64,000 bases of DNA from Ascochyta rabiei (Eukaryota > Ascomycota > Dothideomycetes > Pleosporales > Didymellaceae), in assembly GCF_004011695.2 (NCBI RefSeq), contig NC_082414.1, positions 1,054,001 to 1,118,000 on the forward strand, given 5' to 3'. Each line of letters starts with the position of its first letter. Position 1 is the stretch's first letter. The notes below the pieces were generated by a model, which saw only the letters and a program-made list of their open reading frames with translations, had not been told where the DNA came from and searched no databases. Positions 11,060 through 23,200 of this stretch are shown one piece after another. Position numbers and translations under genes: made by a program.

Positions 11060-13633
11060 ATGGCTCCCTCAGTCGCGCAAGACCACCACCACCGCAGCAC
11101 GACGAAGCAGCACAAGAAGGGCTTCAAGTCTCGCCATGCCACCAAAAGCTCGCTGAAGGAGCAGAGCAAGGGTACCGATCTCTGCACACAATGCGCTCAC
11201 CTCCATGCTGACTTTTTTTTCTCCCTAGGCAAAGTCGAGGCCGTAGGATTCGAACGAGGAAGCCGCAAGACGCCCCACCAGCAGGTCATGTCCAAGTTCG
11301 ACCGCCGCAACCGCTCGAAGCAGATGCGCGTCAACAAGGACAACGAGCATGCAAAGGCCACCAACGTTTTCGCTGGACGCGACAGTGCACCACGCGTGGT
11401 TGCTATCATTCCTCTGTGCGCCGACCTCTCTGCTGCATCGGCAGTGCGAAGCCTGAACGCGGCTCTCGACATTGAGCAGGAAGTTCCAGAGGTGGGGTGG
11501 GTACGGACAAACGTGGATCGGTTTAAGCAGAAGATCCAATATCTGGTGGTCCAGAGAGACCTGCTCGCATCTCTAGATGCCTGCCGAGTCGCCGACTTTG
11601 TCGTCTTCGTGCTGTCTGCAGAAGAGGAGGTTGACGAGGAGGGCGAAGTGATATTGAAGTCGGTTGAGAGCCAGGGCCTTACGAACAGCTTCACTGTGGT
11701 GCAGGCGCTGGACAAAGTCGAGCCCGCAAAACGCAGGCCTCAGGTTGTTGGATCGCTGAAGTCGTACATCTCGCATTGGCTGCCTACCACCGAGCGCGTC
11801 TACTCCCTCGACAACCGCCAGGAGTCCTCAAACCTCGTTCGATCGATATGCACAATCACCACAAAGGGCGTAAGGTGGAGAGACCAGAGAAGCTACATGT
11901 TCATCGAAGACATCGCGTGGCCCGGTGGCAAGTCGGTAGTCAACGAGGACGGTACTGGAGAGGTCGTCGTGACTGGTGTCGTCAGGGGACTAGGGTTGAA
12001 GGCCGACAGGCTGGTCCAGGTCGGCGATTGGGGCGATTTCCAGGTCGACAAGATTGTTGCAGCTCCTCTGGAGGCCAGGAAGAAGGGCAAGGACGGCGAT
12101 ATGATGGTCGATGCAGAAGAGGAGGACGTTCTGGAGCGCCCAACTGAGGACCAGGACGATCTTGCTGCTCTGGCACCTGAAGAGACACTCATGGACGATG
12201 TCACACAGTACGCCGCCTCGATCGCACCCACCGAGCGCAAGGGAGTGCTGCTCGACGACCATCACTACTTTTCTGATGAGGAGGATGAGGAGGCTCGGCC
12301 ACGACCGAAGAGGTTGCCAAAGGGTACCAGTAAATACCAGGCTGCGTGGTACCTCGACGACTTCTCCGATTCCGACTCGGATCTAGAAGACTTTGAAATG
12401 GAGGACGTTGAGGAGGGTCAGAGCGTCCCCGCTCATCCTGCTGATGGTGTCGAGGGTATGGACGTTGACGGAAAGGCTATGACCGAGGGAGGCCCTTCGG
12501 AATACCCGCAGTCGGAGATGTTCCTGGATCCATCACCAGAAGACGAAGCTGAACAGATCGAGGCTTACCGAAAGTCGAGGAAATCGGATGAAGAACAAGA
12601 TCTCGAGTTCCCAGATGAGATTGAATTGCACCCGAACATGGATGCGCGGGAGCGTCTCATCAAGTACCGTGGATTGAAGAGTTTGAAGCAGAGTGTATGG
12701 GAGACCGAGGAGGACCGACCGTACGAGCCTGAGGAGTGGCAGCGACTGCTCGAAATTTCAGACTACAAGCGCACAGCAACCAAGTTCATGCGCGAAGCCT
12801 GGGCTGGCGGCGTCAAGCCCGGCACTCGAGTCCATCTCCATCTCCGTGGCGTACCATTGCGGTTCCAGCAATCACAAGCACAGCCTCTGGCCCTGTTCTC
12901 CCTGCTCAGGCACGAGCACAAGCGAACAGCCTGCAACTACAGCATTCTGCTCAGCACCGACCACGGCATGACGATCAAGTCGAAGACAGAGATGATAGTC
13001 CAGTGCGGTGCTCGCCGTATGGTCATCAACCCCGTAAGTTCCCGCCTTTGATGATTTGAAGTCGAACGAATACTAACGAAATCTCAGCTCTTCTCCCAAG
13101 CCGGCAACACTCCTAACAATGTCCACAAATTCGACCGCTTCCTGCACCCCGGCCAAAATGCCATCGCCACCTTCATTGGCCCGCTAACATGGGGCAATGT
13201 TCCCCTCCTTTACTTCCAGCGCACCACCTCAGACTCTTCCCCTTCTTCCTCTAGCCTGCAGCTCATCGGCACAGGCACTTCCCTCCCACCCTCGATGAAC
13301 CGCGTCATCGCCAAGCGTGTGGTGCTTACCGGTCACCCGTACAAGATCAACAAGCGTGTGGTAACGGTACGCTACATGTTCTTCAACGACAGCGACGTGC
13401 GGTGGTTCAAGAGCCTGCCGCTGTGGACCAGAAGAGGCAGGAGTGGATTCATCAAGGAGAGTCTGGGTACGCATGGATACTTCAAGGCGACGTTCGATGG
13501 AAAGATCAACCCTATGGATGCGGTGGCTGTGAGCTTGTACAAGCGTGTTTGGCCGAGGACTGCGAGGGCTTGGAGTGCAGATGATGCGATTACTAGCGCT
13601 GAGGATGAAGCTTCAATGGCTATCGAGGCCTAA
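11060..13633 (+). CDS. TSR1: ribosome biogenesis protein Tsr1
   Basis: Exons 11060-11171, 11229-13033 and 13088-13633, introns 57 and 54 nt, 820 residues. Tsr1 is an inactive GTPase-like factor of the Bms1/Tsr1 family needed for 40S subunit maturation. The start HHHRSTTKQHKKGFKSRHAT and the following KGKVE are diagnostic; splicing at 11171/11229 restores SKGKVEAVG. The AARP2CN-type central region, an acidic middle (FSDEEDEEARPR, SDSDSDLEDFEMED), and the C-terminal block (YKRTATKFMREA, RVVLTGHPYKINKR, VRYMFFNDSDVRWFK) follow the family order. The 57-nt first intron keeps frame when retained, so an uncorrected gene model would add 19 spurious residues. Its 3' end converges on UTP7. Confidence 0.95.
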
Positions 13634-13936
13634 GTCCTGAGCATGAAGATACGACTTGCATGACAAGGTAGATACCTAGGTAGACAAAAATGGTTACGGC
13701 GTTCGTGTTGCATGTATTAGATATTTCCGCACCGTGCTTTGGTCATGAGCTTTCGATTCATCGTTGATTGACATACGAATTCTACTCTACGCTGCCGTTG
13801 CGAGGGTATATGCTATCAGACCACCCCACAGGACTCGAAACGCCGTACCAATGCAGTCCAGATGATGCTTTTCCGCCACGTCCAAGAAGAAGAAGAAGAG
13901 CAAAAAACGCCGCCACCTGTTTCTTCTTCATAGAGT
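13634..13936. other. 3'-3' gap between TSR1 and UTP7
   Basis: 303 bp between two convergent stops. It holds an AGA trinucleotide run near 13886. No terminator-like structure or open frame recognised. Confidence 0.6.
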
Positions 13937-15598
13937 CTAGACGCCCTTCTTTGCAAACCGCTCCAGCGCTGGCCCGTATGCCTGCTTGAGCTGCTTCTGC
14001 TTCTCGACATTGCGCTCCTTGCGCCTCTCGACTATCTCGCGCGCGTGCTCCTTCTCCTCGTCGATGACATTGCGGCTGCCGCTCTTGCGCAGATACCTGC
14101 GCAGGGCACTGTTGCGGCCGCGGCCGCGCTTCTTCAGTTTGGCGATCTTGTCCTCTTCCTTGTGGTCCAGATCGCGCTCCTTGACGCGCTGCTCGTGCGA
14201 GGTCAGGTCCAGGTTGCCGACAAAGTTGGGGTCGATGGCGATCATCTCCGGTTGGATCTTCTCGAGCAGTGCGTGCACTTCTGTTTCGCGGCGCTGTTTG
14301 CTCGTCTCGAAGGGGTTAGTGCCTTGCTCCAGTGTGTCGGGGTTGGGCTCTCCGCTGCCTGGTACGATGATGGAGGAAAAGCCCTTCTCGTGCCCGATGC
14401 CCAGAATATCCTCGAAAGGACAGAAGCGTACGCGGCCGGTGCTGATTCCCTCACCGCCCCAAGCCATGTATGGTGTGGGCAAGACGAGGTCGGGGTTATG
14501 TGTGAAGATCTCGGGCTTATAAATGTTGACTTGTGTGCCGTAGCCAACGGCCGTGAGGTTGCGATCTGAGATGGAAAGGGACGTGCCGGGGACGCGCAGG
14601 TGGTGTGTGTGAATTTCTTTGAACATGCGAATATCCCATACAGACATGCGGCGGTCTTGCGATGTGCTGACCATATATGTTCCGGACTTGTCGACTGCCA
14701 AACTGCGGACTGGGCCGTGGTGTGGGAGGAGCTTAACAAGGGGAGACGCACTGTTGGGAGACCATAGTGTAACGAGGCCTTTCTGGTGTCCAACGTGCAG
14801 GATGGCGTTGTGCGGGTTTTGTACGAACGCGGTCGGTTGTCCAAGCTTCGTGTATAGCTCTCCCAGCGACTGACCGGTCGAAACGTCCGTGTATCTTATG
14901 ATACCGGCCGTCGATATCGAAGAGAGGAGGAAGTGGTAAGGTAGGTATTCGAGGTGTGTGGCTTCGGAGTGATTCTTGAGCTGATGCAACTCTACACCGT
15001 CGCCACCGTAGATGTAAACGCACTTCTTCTGTGCGACGGCAAAATTCTTCTGGTTGCTGACGTGCAGCCATCTTGCATCTCGCACCGTCTCGTTCAGTTG
15101 CAACTCGCACCCCAGCTTTCCGTCTCTCCAGTCAAATGTCGCAACATGCCCTTTTCTCCCTGCGATTAGCAGATCTCGGCCGTTTCTGCTGTATTCGCAA
15201 ACATCGTATGGCCCCAGCCCATCCAGTCGCAGCTCAAAACCCTTCTTTGCTGTCTCCGTTCCAACTGCTGCCTTGATTTCGTCCTGTCGAACTTTGTATG
15301 TCCTTTCCAGCTCGTGTTCGGTTTCCAGCAGTCCTTCATTATTCTCGAGCAGGATTTCCACATTCTTTGCTTCTATCGCTGCCTGCTTATTCTTATTTTC
15401 CAGCAAGCGCAGATTCGACCTCAGCTTCTTGTCCTTTACAGATTTTGGTCTGATCCTATCGCCTCGGCCATATTGTTTAGTTGCCTCTTCGGTAAATCGT
15501 GCGACTGCTCGGGCGTCTTCGTCGTCTAATGGCGCGCCTTTTTGTGATTTGCGATTGGCCTCGATAGATTTGGGCTTTGGCCCTCGTTCGGCGGCCAT
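13937..15598 (-). CDS. UTP7: U3 snoRNP protein Utp7 (WDR46/BING4)
   Basis: Single exon, 553 residues, starting MAAERGPKPKSIEANRK. Utp7 is a WD40 subunit of the SSU processome in the nucleolus. A coiled, charged N-terminus (ALLENKNKQAAIEAKNVEIL-like) is followed by a WD40 propeller (GPYDVCEYSRNGRDLLIAGR, HHGPVRSLAVDKSGTYMVSTSQD, WDIRMFKEIHTH). The BING4CT region near the end contains GVRF-like CPFEDILGIGHEKGFSSIIVPGSGEPN and a basic tail (KKRGRGRNSALRRYLRK). Length agrees with the family. No intron signals are needed. It is convergent with TSR1, another small-subunit assembly factor. Confidence 0.95.
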   Translation of the reverse strand: MAAERGPKPKSIEANRKSQKGAPLDDEDARAVARFTEEATKQYGRGDRIRPKSVKDKKLRSNLRLLENKNKQAAIEAKNVEILLENNEGLLETEHELERTYKVRQDEIKAAVGTETAKKGFELRLDGLGPYDVCEYSRNGRDLLIAGRKGHVATFDWRDGKLGCELQLNETVRDARWLHVSNQKNFAVAQKKCVYIYGGDGVELHQLKNHSEATHLEYLPYHFLLSSISTAGIIRYTDVSTGQSLGELYTKLGQPTAFVQNPHNAILHVGHQKGLVTLWSPNSASPLVKLLPHHGPVRSLAVDKSGTYMVSTSQDRRMSVWDIRMFKEIHTHHLRVPGTSLSISDRNLTAVGYGTQVNIYKPEIFTHNPDLVLPTPYMAWGGEGISTGRVRFCPFEDILGIGHEKGFSSIIVPGSGEPNPDTLEQGTNPFETSKQRRETEVHALLEKIQPEMIAIDPNFVGNLDLTSHEQRVKERDLDHKEEDKIAKLKKRGRGRNSALRRYLRKSGSRNVIDEEKEHAREIVERRKERNVEKQKQLKQAYGPALERFAKKGV

Positions 15599-17035
15599 TC
15601 TGACGGTTCAATACTGCGATAGGTTCTTCTTGGAGCCTCGGCCTTGCTATGAGGAGAACTACAAGTCGAAAACGAACGTTGCGCAAATGCGGTGGCATGC
15701 CAGTGGAAGACAGCCACTTTTTTAATTCTGCTACACTTCACCGCTCGCAGCGCGAACTCTTGGCGCGTCTAGCCAAAAGCACTTTAGATCAGAACACTAC
15801 TACCACGTCAGCCTTCCAACGTTGTCAGTGCAGCACTTTTGATGCCATTCTTGTATAATGCTCTTAATTTTGCTGGCTTTGAAGACATTGCAAGCACAAT
15901 GACTAAGTCCATAGTCTAGGGGTTGACTTTAGCAGGACGTGCATAACTATGGCTGACTGGGACTGTAGGCACTGGTTGAGGCAGAGCTACAGGTAGGTGG
16001 CAAGCCGTCCGGCTGGTGGACACGCGTGGAGACTTATTCAGTCGCCTTAGGGGAGACGACGACACACGTTCTTACTAAAGCACATGTGGAAAGACATCGA
16101 AGAGCTTGGACTTTGAGGTTGCAGCGTGTCATGGGTGCTGCTTGGAATAGGTGTGAACCCTCTTGTGGCTGTCCAAGAGCCTCCTACTTGCGTCTCGGCG
16201 TCTCGGCGTCTAAGGCGTCTCTTGGGTTTCAGAAAAAGATGTTTCCTTGTCGACCGACAACATTTTTGCAGGCCAACACGCGTCGGGATTAATCGTGCCT
16301 CCGATCGTGCCTAGTTGCCCAGCCGCTTCAAGGCCTAAGAATCCACTACAGCACAACTTTGAGGCATTGGATGCAATATCCGCTCTCCGGCCAGGCAAAT
16401 TCCTAGAGGACGAACCCTCGTCTCGGTGGCGAACGTGCGCTAAGATGAACACTGTTTTGAACGTCTCTTTTCAACAAAACAAGATCGCCTGAATCCGCCA
16501 GGCTCACCGGATGCGATCTACGACTTGGAGGCATGAAACTGTTCACTCGATGCCGCAAAATCATTTTCAAACAGCTCCAATGATTCGTGCGCCGGTGGCA
16601 CACGATATTCAGCACAGTGTCCGGCTTGGCTTCCTTAACATAACCCCAGATTCTCGGCTGACCGAACAACACCAAGATAGGACCTCCACAATACAGTGAG
16701 ACCAGTATCCACATGATCATCTGCCCAGTCCTATCGCCTCTAGGCGGGAACCCGGCGGGTTGTTTTACATGGTCGTGTCGTCACATCGACTGCCAACTTA
16801 CGTTCTTAGAGTCTGCTTTCCAAGGTGGTTCCAACGGCTTCACGGCGCACGCTGTATACCAAGCATGTACGACATGATGCCAATGTGGGACAGCGAGAGA
16901 TCCTTTGATACCAACATCCGACGGCTTGACTTTGCCAGAGATCATCTCTAACTATCCAGAAATGTGGAGTAGTGTGTCGGACGTGAAGTAGTACGTCGGA
17001 GATCCAACTGGGGTAGCGTGGAGTAGCTTGGAATG

Positions 17036-17041
17036 TATAAA
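17036..17041 (+). promoter_or_regulatory. TATA box-like hexamer
   Basis: TATAAA followed by a pyrimidine-rich stretch and, 127 bp further on, an ATG in good context at 17169. The arrangement resembles a core promoter; no functional evidence. Confidence 0.4.
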
Positions 17042-17168
17042 GAGTGGTTCTCATCTTACTGCTACGCCATCTCTGTCTCGATTCTTCCACCTCCTTCTAT
17101 CAACTCTCAAGGTGACCGGCACACCCTTCATACCAACTGCGTACGAGACTGCGGTACATGGTAGCACA

Positions 17169-17300
17169 ATGGGGGCTGCCGCACCGCATATCGCCATTGA
17201 GAAGAGCAAAGATAAGGATAACGCCTATCTCGAGACAGTTCCCACAAACCGGTCTGAGGGGCTGAAGGAGACTCAGGAGCAAAATGCCATGGAAGCCTAG
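17169..17300 (+). pseudogene. possible 5' remnant of a lost gene
   Basis: A 43-codon frame starting MGAAAPHIAIEKSKDKD and stopping at TAG, preceded by a TATAAA and a C/T-rich leader. The polar, charged sequence resembles the cytoplasmic N-terminus seen in some fungal MFS sugar transporters, but nothing after the stop could be matched. It could also be a chance frame. Confidence 0.25.
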
Positions 17301-17761
17301 TCCAGGACTTCTCTCTTGTATCCGGAGTCGATTACACATGCGACAGTCCATTTCTGTTCTAACTGGACTTCTGCCACTGCACAGAATCATCCTTCGATGG
17401 ATATAGTACTCCACGTGCACTGAGGTTGAGAGGTAAAACCCATTTCCCAATCTGCCAAGTTGGCCAAAATAGCGGAACGCTCTTAGCCTGCGTAAGAGCC
17501 TAATGCTATCTCCTCTTTAGGCTCTACATTCATGTCGAGCACAAGTTTTATGTACCTCTTGACGTCTATCTACCAATCACAGTATGCCTGTCAAACACAC
17601 GTTCGTGCTACAATATAAAGTTTGTTGTAGACTGCCATACTTCATAGCTCTCGCGTATAACGTGATGAGAACAGTATATATTATTTCGCGACATGTTCAA
17701 CAGAACGAGTCTAGTGTTCTACCCCCCATCTTTATTCTTGAACAGCTGAAGTTTCACAACC

Positions 17762-19864
17762 ATGTTGACCCAAGGGATTGTGTTGGTAGTCTACACGGCC
17801 GTTGCGGCTGCAAGCTGGAATGGCACCATCAACTACGGCAGTCCGTCTTCGCGCCATACAGCCTTGGGCATCAACATGCACAAAGTCAAGAGGCGCATGC
17901 TCGTGAAACGAGATGGATCGTATCATCATACCATGGACGTCAGATTCACGCATGGTGTTGCATCGGTGAGCTTGCATCTGTAAGTTATAAGACTTGTCAG
18001 AGCTGACTTTGGTAGGGCGACCCGTTTGCAGAGTCGGTCATGCTCTGGATGAGAGCTTCGCCGGTGCTCCAGAACGACGCTTTTAACGTCACAGTCAAGG
18101 GCGCGGAGCCTTGTTTCAGCCACGACACTGAGCGGTACATCAAGGCCTCAAAATCGCCCATTTGCGTCGATTGGAAAGTGTTTACTGGGTTGAATACAAG
18201 CGACCAGGTTATCTCCACGGCAAGGCCTACACCACGTCTGATATCGACTACACCATCAAGGCGAGGATCTCTGGACAAAAGCGATCCGTGGACTGATTTG
18301 ATGCAGATCGAGGCTGATGGGCTCAGTCCATTTACCACCTGAAACTATCCATTCATCGTGTGTGGCACGAACACAACCTCGCCAGTTGGGCGGACAAAGA
18401 CTGCTCCTGCGCCAGACGACGACGTGTCATCGCTGAGACTGGGCGTCTTCTCATGTGCCAATTACCCTCTTGGATATTTCAACGCATATGGGAACGTTGC
18501 CCGCAAGGACAGTATCGACTACGCGTTGCATCCTGGCGATTATATCTATGAAGACGAAGTCGGTGTTCCAGGCGAAGACGAGCGCGCTATGGTGCCTGCC
18601 AAAGAGATTGTTACGCTTTACGACTACAGGACGAGGATTGCGCAGTATAGAAGTGATGAGGATCTGCGAGCTGCGCACGATAAGTTACCGTTCATTACGG
18701 TTTGGGTGTGCTTATTTGCCTGTTCACCTTTGAAGAAGTCCAACTGAGGAGGTCAACAAGACGACCGCGAAATTACCAACAACAATTTGCGCGATGGCTC
18801 TAGCACCATGGACAACATGGAAGAGTCCTTCAACGAGTTTGGCGGTATCTCGTTCGATGAGAGGAAGATGAACGCAGTGCGAGCGTATTCTGAATGGATA
18901 CCTCTACGACAAATCAACATGAACGATAACCTGCGCATTTGACGCAGCTTTCAAATGGGTAAGCTCCTAGACCTTGTAATGCTCGATACTCGCAGCTACG
19001 ACCGAAGTATCACGCGAGTCGGATGGTCAGTATAGTCATCGCTCAGCATCTGTGGCCGCACTAACCTCCAAGCCAGGAACGACAAGTACGTCTACGACAT
19101 CTCCAACGACGCAGGGCGTTCGATCATGGGCTCGCACCAGGAGAACTGGTTCTTCAGGCAGCTTTCCTCGTCACAAGACCGCGGCGCAGTGTGTCGCATT
19201 ATCGGCAACCAGATGATCTTCTCGCACATCAACAGAACAGGCGAAGAAGGCGACCGCGACATTCCCGTCGACGTCGACGCCTGGGACGGCTTTGTAGCCA
19301 GCCACAACCGAACCCTCAAACACCTTCACGACAACATTATCACAAACACAATCATGCTGGCCGGCGACTCGCACCAGAACTGGGTCTCTGACCTTGTTTG
19401 GCAGGACGCCATCCCCCACGACCCGGTCACAGGCGCGGGTGCCATTGGGGTCGAGTTCGCCGTGACGGGGGACCAGCAGCAACGGCCTGGACGGGGAGAT
19501 CTCAGACACAGAGACCATGAGCGCAGCATTCGTCCGCGACAACGACGCGCTGCTGTGGCAGGAGGGATACTACCGTGGGTACACGGAGCTACACATCTCG
19601 CGCAACCAGCTCGAGGCGCGGTACTGGGGATGTCCGACGATAGCGACGCGCAATGCGCTGAAAATATCGCTTGCGAATTTCACCGTCGCGGCGGGCGCTA
19701 ATCACATTGCTCGCCCTGTTGCCACTGGCGCTGTGGAAGCTGGTGCCATTGCGGATGGTCAGGGCGAGTTGCGTGGTACGAATCTGACCAAGGATCTCGA
19801 GACGGGCGAGTGGTTTGTCCATGATTTCGACACCATGTGTTTGGAGTGGGCGTTGGGATGGTAA
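17762..19864 (+). pseudogene. PhoD-family alkaline phosphatase, inactivated
   Basis: The 5' part is intact: a signal-peptide-like start (MLTQGIVLVVYTAVAAAS), an FTHGVAS motif, a normal intron (17966-18015), then GDPFAESVMLWMRASP as in PhoD-type secreted phosphatases. Later parts remain recognisable (GVFSCANYPLGYFNAYGN, GDYIYE, NAVRAYSEWIPLRQI, LVMLDTRSYDRS, LAGDSHQNWVSDLVW, WQEGYYRGY) but are broken. I see a frameshift near 18215, an in-frame TGA at 18340-18342, a lost or shifted splice acceptor near 18755, an in-frame TGA at 18940-18942 and an extra G in the run at 19467-19471. HLGDYIYE is now HPGDYIYE and the expected DDHE reads DDRE. An intact intron remains at about 19026-19077. Five lesions make sequencing error alone unlikely. 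Confidence 0.82.
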
Positions 19865-20270
19865 AAGTTGTGTTGTGGGTTGGGTTGCTTGAGCAATGAC
19901 ACGCTGGTGAGAGTTCATGTTGACCATATTCGGAATTTGCCCTTCTTGTCTTTCTGTAATCGAGCGCTTGCCAGCATTGGTTAAGGGAAGTGCTCGGATC
20001 GACTATACCGTAGCTATCGAGGATAACAAAAGGTGCTTGGGTGTTTTGTGGTTTAGCGTCGTCGAATTATGGGCATGAGTGAGATAAGTCATGCGTAAGT
20101 CTTACGAAAAGAGACGTGAAAATACGACTGTCGTCTCTGAACACGTTCATAACCTCGTGTCCTCCACTACACAAGAACTGTCTGTGCTGTTCACAGCAAT
20201 TTCAGACCGAGACTCTTAGCCTAGCAGAGCATCTCATTAGCAGTTCACTACCATGTCATATATACATCCG
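19865..20270. other. gap between PhoD pseudogene and VPS39 stop
   Basis: 406 bp with no recognisable feature; probably 3' flanking sequence of both. Confidence 0.6.
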
Positions 20271-23200
20271 CTACCACGCCCTTGGCCTCTCCACGCTTCC
20301 ACCACGCCCCACGCTGCCCCGCATGCAGCCAGAATGCACGACACTCCCGTCGGGCCAGACTCTAATCGCACTCCCGCCGAACCGTTTGTGACAAACGGCA
20401 CAGTGGCGATCCTCGTCAACAACGACACGTCGATTCAGCCCGCCAGGTTTGTGGGGGTTCTTCTCAAACTCGGACCCGAGGAGCAGACTACTCTCAACGC
20501 CCATCTTCTCGACGCCGCGCAGGCGCGCGACGATGCGTTCCGAGTTGAGGAGTGAGTTGGCCGCCCGAATGCGTCCCTTGAAGTAGCTCTCCAGATCGGC
20601 CACGGGGAGCGATGGTGGCACCAGGTCCAGAGTCGTGGCCGCCGGGAGACGGGCGCCGTGCTTGGAGAGCAGCTCTAGCGCGGGAGGCCAGTTGGCTGAG
20701 TGCGGGGGTGGGGGTGTAAGGTAGAGACTCAGCAGGGTATGATATATGGAGGGCTCTTGTGTGTCTTTTTCGGATGGGCTTTGCGCTTGGGGGTGCGGGG
20801 TTGTGAAGGGGGTGGTAGCGGAGAGGAAGATGGTGTTGCAGTACCTGCAGGGATGTTGTAAGTATGAAGGAGTTTTGAAGAAGCGAAACAAGGGGTGACG
20901 TACTCTTCGGCTTTTGTGTAGTCTTTCAACTGGAAAACGTAGATCTGGAGCGCTTGTTTGTGCTGGCCCATCTTACTCAACACGATAGCGCGAGACTCAA
21001 AGAAATCGGGATCTACCATGAATGTTAACCTTGTTGCTGCCTAGCCTGGCAGGCGACTTACCATCAGGGCTCAGCTGCTTAAACACGCGGTAGTTGTTGT
21101 AATTCCCACTTGTCTTCAGGAACGTTTGCAGTCGCTCACGCCACCTTCCTTTCTCCTCGTCGTCTTCAAAATCACCGTTCCTCAGCCGCTCAAGGAACAG
21201 ATCAACGAGCTTCTGATGGAAATCTGGCGTGAGATCGTTCAGCTCCTCGATGATGTGCTCGAGATACTTGACTGCGAGTTTCAAATCCAACTTTTCCAAA
21301 AACTCGAGGACGTTATGGCGCGGAAGCGTCTCGGCGTTCTCCGTGTCCGCAAGGAATACATCCATGCCTAAGCCTGGATCGGTGCGGAGAGGCCACTCGG
21401 CGAACTCGAGTATGAGATCGATCATCTCGGGCGGCAGCTGCTGCAAGTATCCTACCGTGCGTTGAGGGCCTTGCAGGGCAGGTGCGACTTCCTCGTCTGC
21501 CTCGTTCTTGCCGAATTTCTCGAGTAGTTCCAGGGCCTGACGATGCAACTTCTTGCCGTGCAGGAAATCGATGAGATCAGCATAGCGCCCTGTTTCGTAG
21601 AGTTTCTCCTGTACCACATCAGGCTCGCAGAAGTTAGGCAGACGGAAGAGGGAGCCTGCTAGCGTGGACTTGGTGAGCATGTAGGCGCGGAAGAGGGTTG
21701 TGTCAACAAGTTGCGCGACATGGAGGAGCTTTGCAGTCCAGTCCACCTCGCCCGCAGTGTCCTGGATAAAGTAGTGGAAGGGGGGTTTGTACTCCTCAGG
21801 CTGACTGTCGCTGGGGGCCGGAAGTGCCTCTTTCAGATTTCCGTCGGTATCGATGTAGCGCTTGATCTGGACGCGACATTGGGCGAGGTACGACTGTAGT
21901 GCGCGAACAGCATTACTGAAGTCGACCTGCTTGTCCGGTTGTGTAGTCTCTGTGACCTTCCTAGGTGGTCTGATGCTTGCTGTCTCTGCTGCATCTTCGC
22001 GGACCGAGGAGCGAATTGAAGCTGTGTCCGAGTCCACTTTCTTGTGCCCACCAACCAATCTACCCATCATTGATCGGCCGATTGTGGTCGCAGGATTGAA
22101 GGTGCTCTCCCTGCTGATCTTCTTAACCTCCTCGGACTCCTCCGTGTGCTTCTCGCTCTCGTGCTCCTCCTCGTCTGCTACACTCCCATCGCCCTTTACG
22201 CTTTCTTCGTGCGACAAGTCGCCAGCCACAGCCCGCGGATACAGCGCTATGACACGCTCCGGGGGCGCCTTGGCATCGATGAACAGGTCCATGGCATCGT
22301 GCCACTTCTTGTCGTGGAACAAAGCCTCAGCCTTCAGGGTCTTGATTTCCCGGACCCTGCCCTCCTTGTCCTGTAAGAGTGTATCTTCGAGCATGTTTAG
22401 CAGACTCAGCGCTTCGTCATAACGTCCGTTCGCTGTCAGCTGGTCGATCTGCGTCTCGTAGCTTTGCGCACCCATGCGCCATATGCAGCGGTCACTTGCG
22501 ACGAGGAAGCCTTTGCCGGCATGGGCCAAGCTGATGTTGGGCTGCGGTACGTGGAGGAATGTGACGTTTGGCAGCGATATGGACTGGAGCAAGTTCAGCG
22601 TGTCTGGGTTCCTGACCTCCAGACTGCCTTTTGAGGGTGCCTGCAGCGCCAGCATGTATGGGTAGGAATAGGCGAGCATCTCGGGGGCAAAAGGCCACGG
22701 CACCTGGCGCTTGTCGAGGGCATTGCCGTCGGCATCGATGAACAGGCTGTTGACGTCCTTGGCGAGCAGCATCTGGCCCTCGCCGAGACGTGTCGCGAGC
22801 GGCTTGGGCACCCAGCTGCCCATGCCCATGTAGCCCATGCCAGACGACGAGACGGCGCCGAAGCGGGCACCGCCCTGGCCGCCCTGGCCGCCTGCATCGC
22901 CCATGGCGCCAGGCTTGACAATGTCCTGGACGTGCTGGGTGTCCATGTCGACCATGACGAAGCCCGGGTCCATGCCGGCCACGAGCTTGGTGCCCGTGGC
23001 CCAGGTCAGGCTCTTTACCGAGGCAATGAGGGCCAGCTCGGTTGCGTCGCCGCTGAGCTCCATGTCCTGCCATGTCCACAGGATGATCTTGCGCTTGACG
23101 GCGACGGCCAGGCGGCTCACGATGGAGGGGATGCCGGTGGTGGGGTCCTTGACGATGTTGCTGGCGGCAGCAAAGGTGGTGGCGCCGCGCGTCTTCTCGA

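Larger units (their letters stand above)
15599..17761. other. gene-poor stretch with a possible gene relic
   Basis: 2.16 kb between UTP7 and the PhoD pseudogene. I recognise no intact gene. A 105-codon minus-strand frame (16720-16403) starts with a hydrophobic run but matches no family I know. A 43-codon frame with promoter-like context (17169-17300) is listed separately. Confidence 0.55.
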
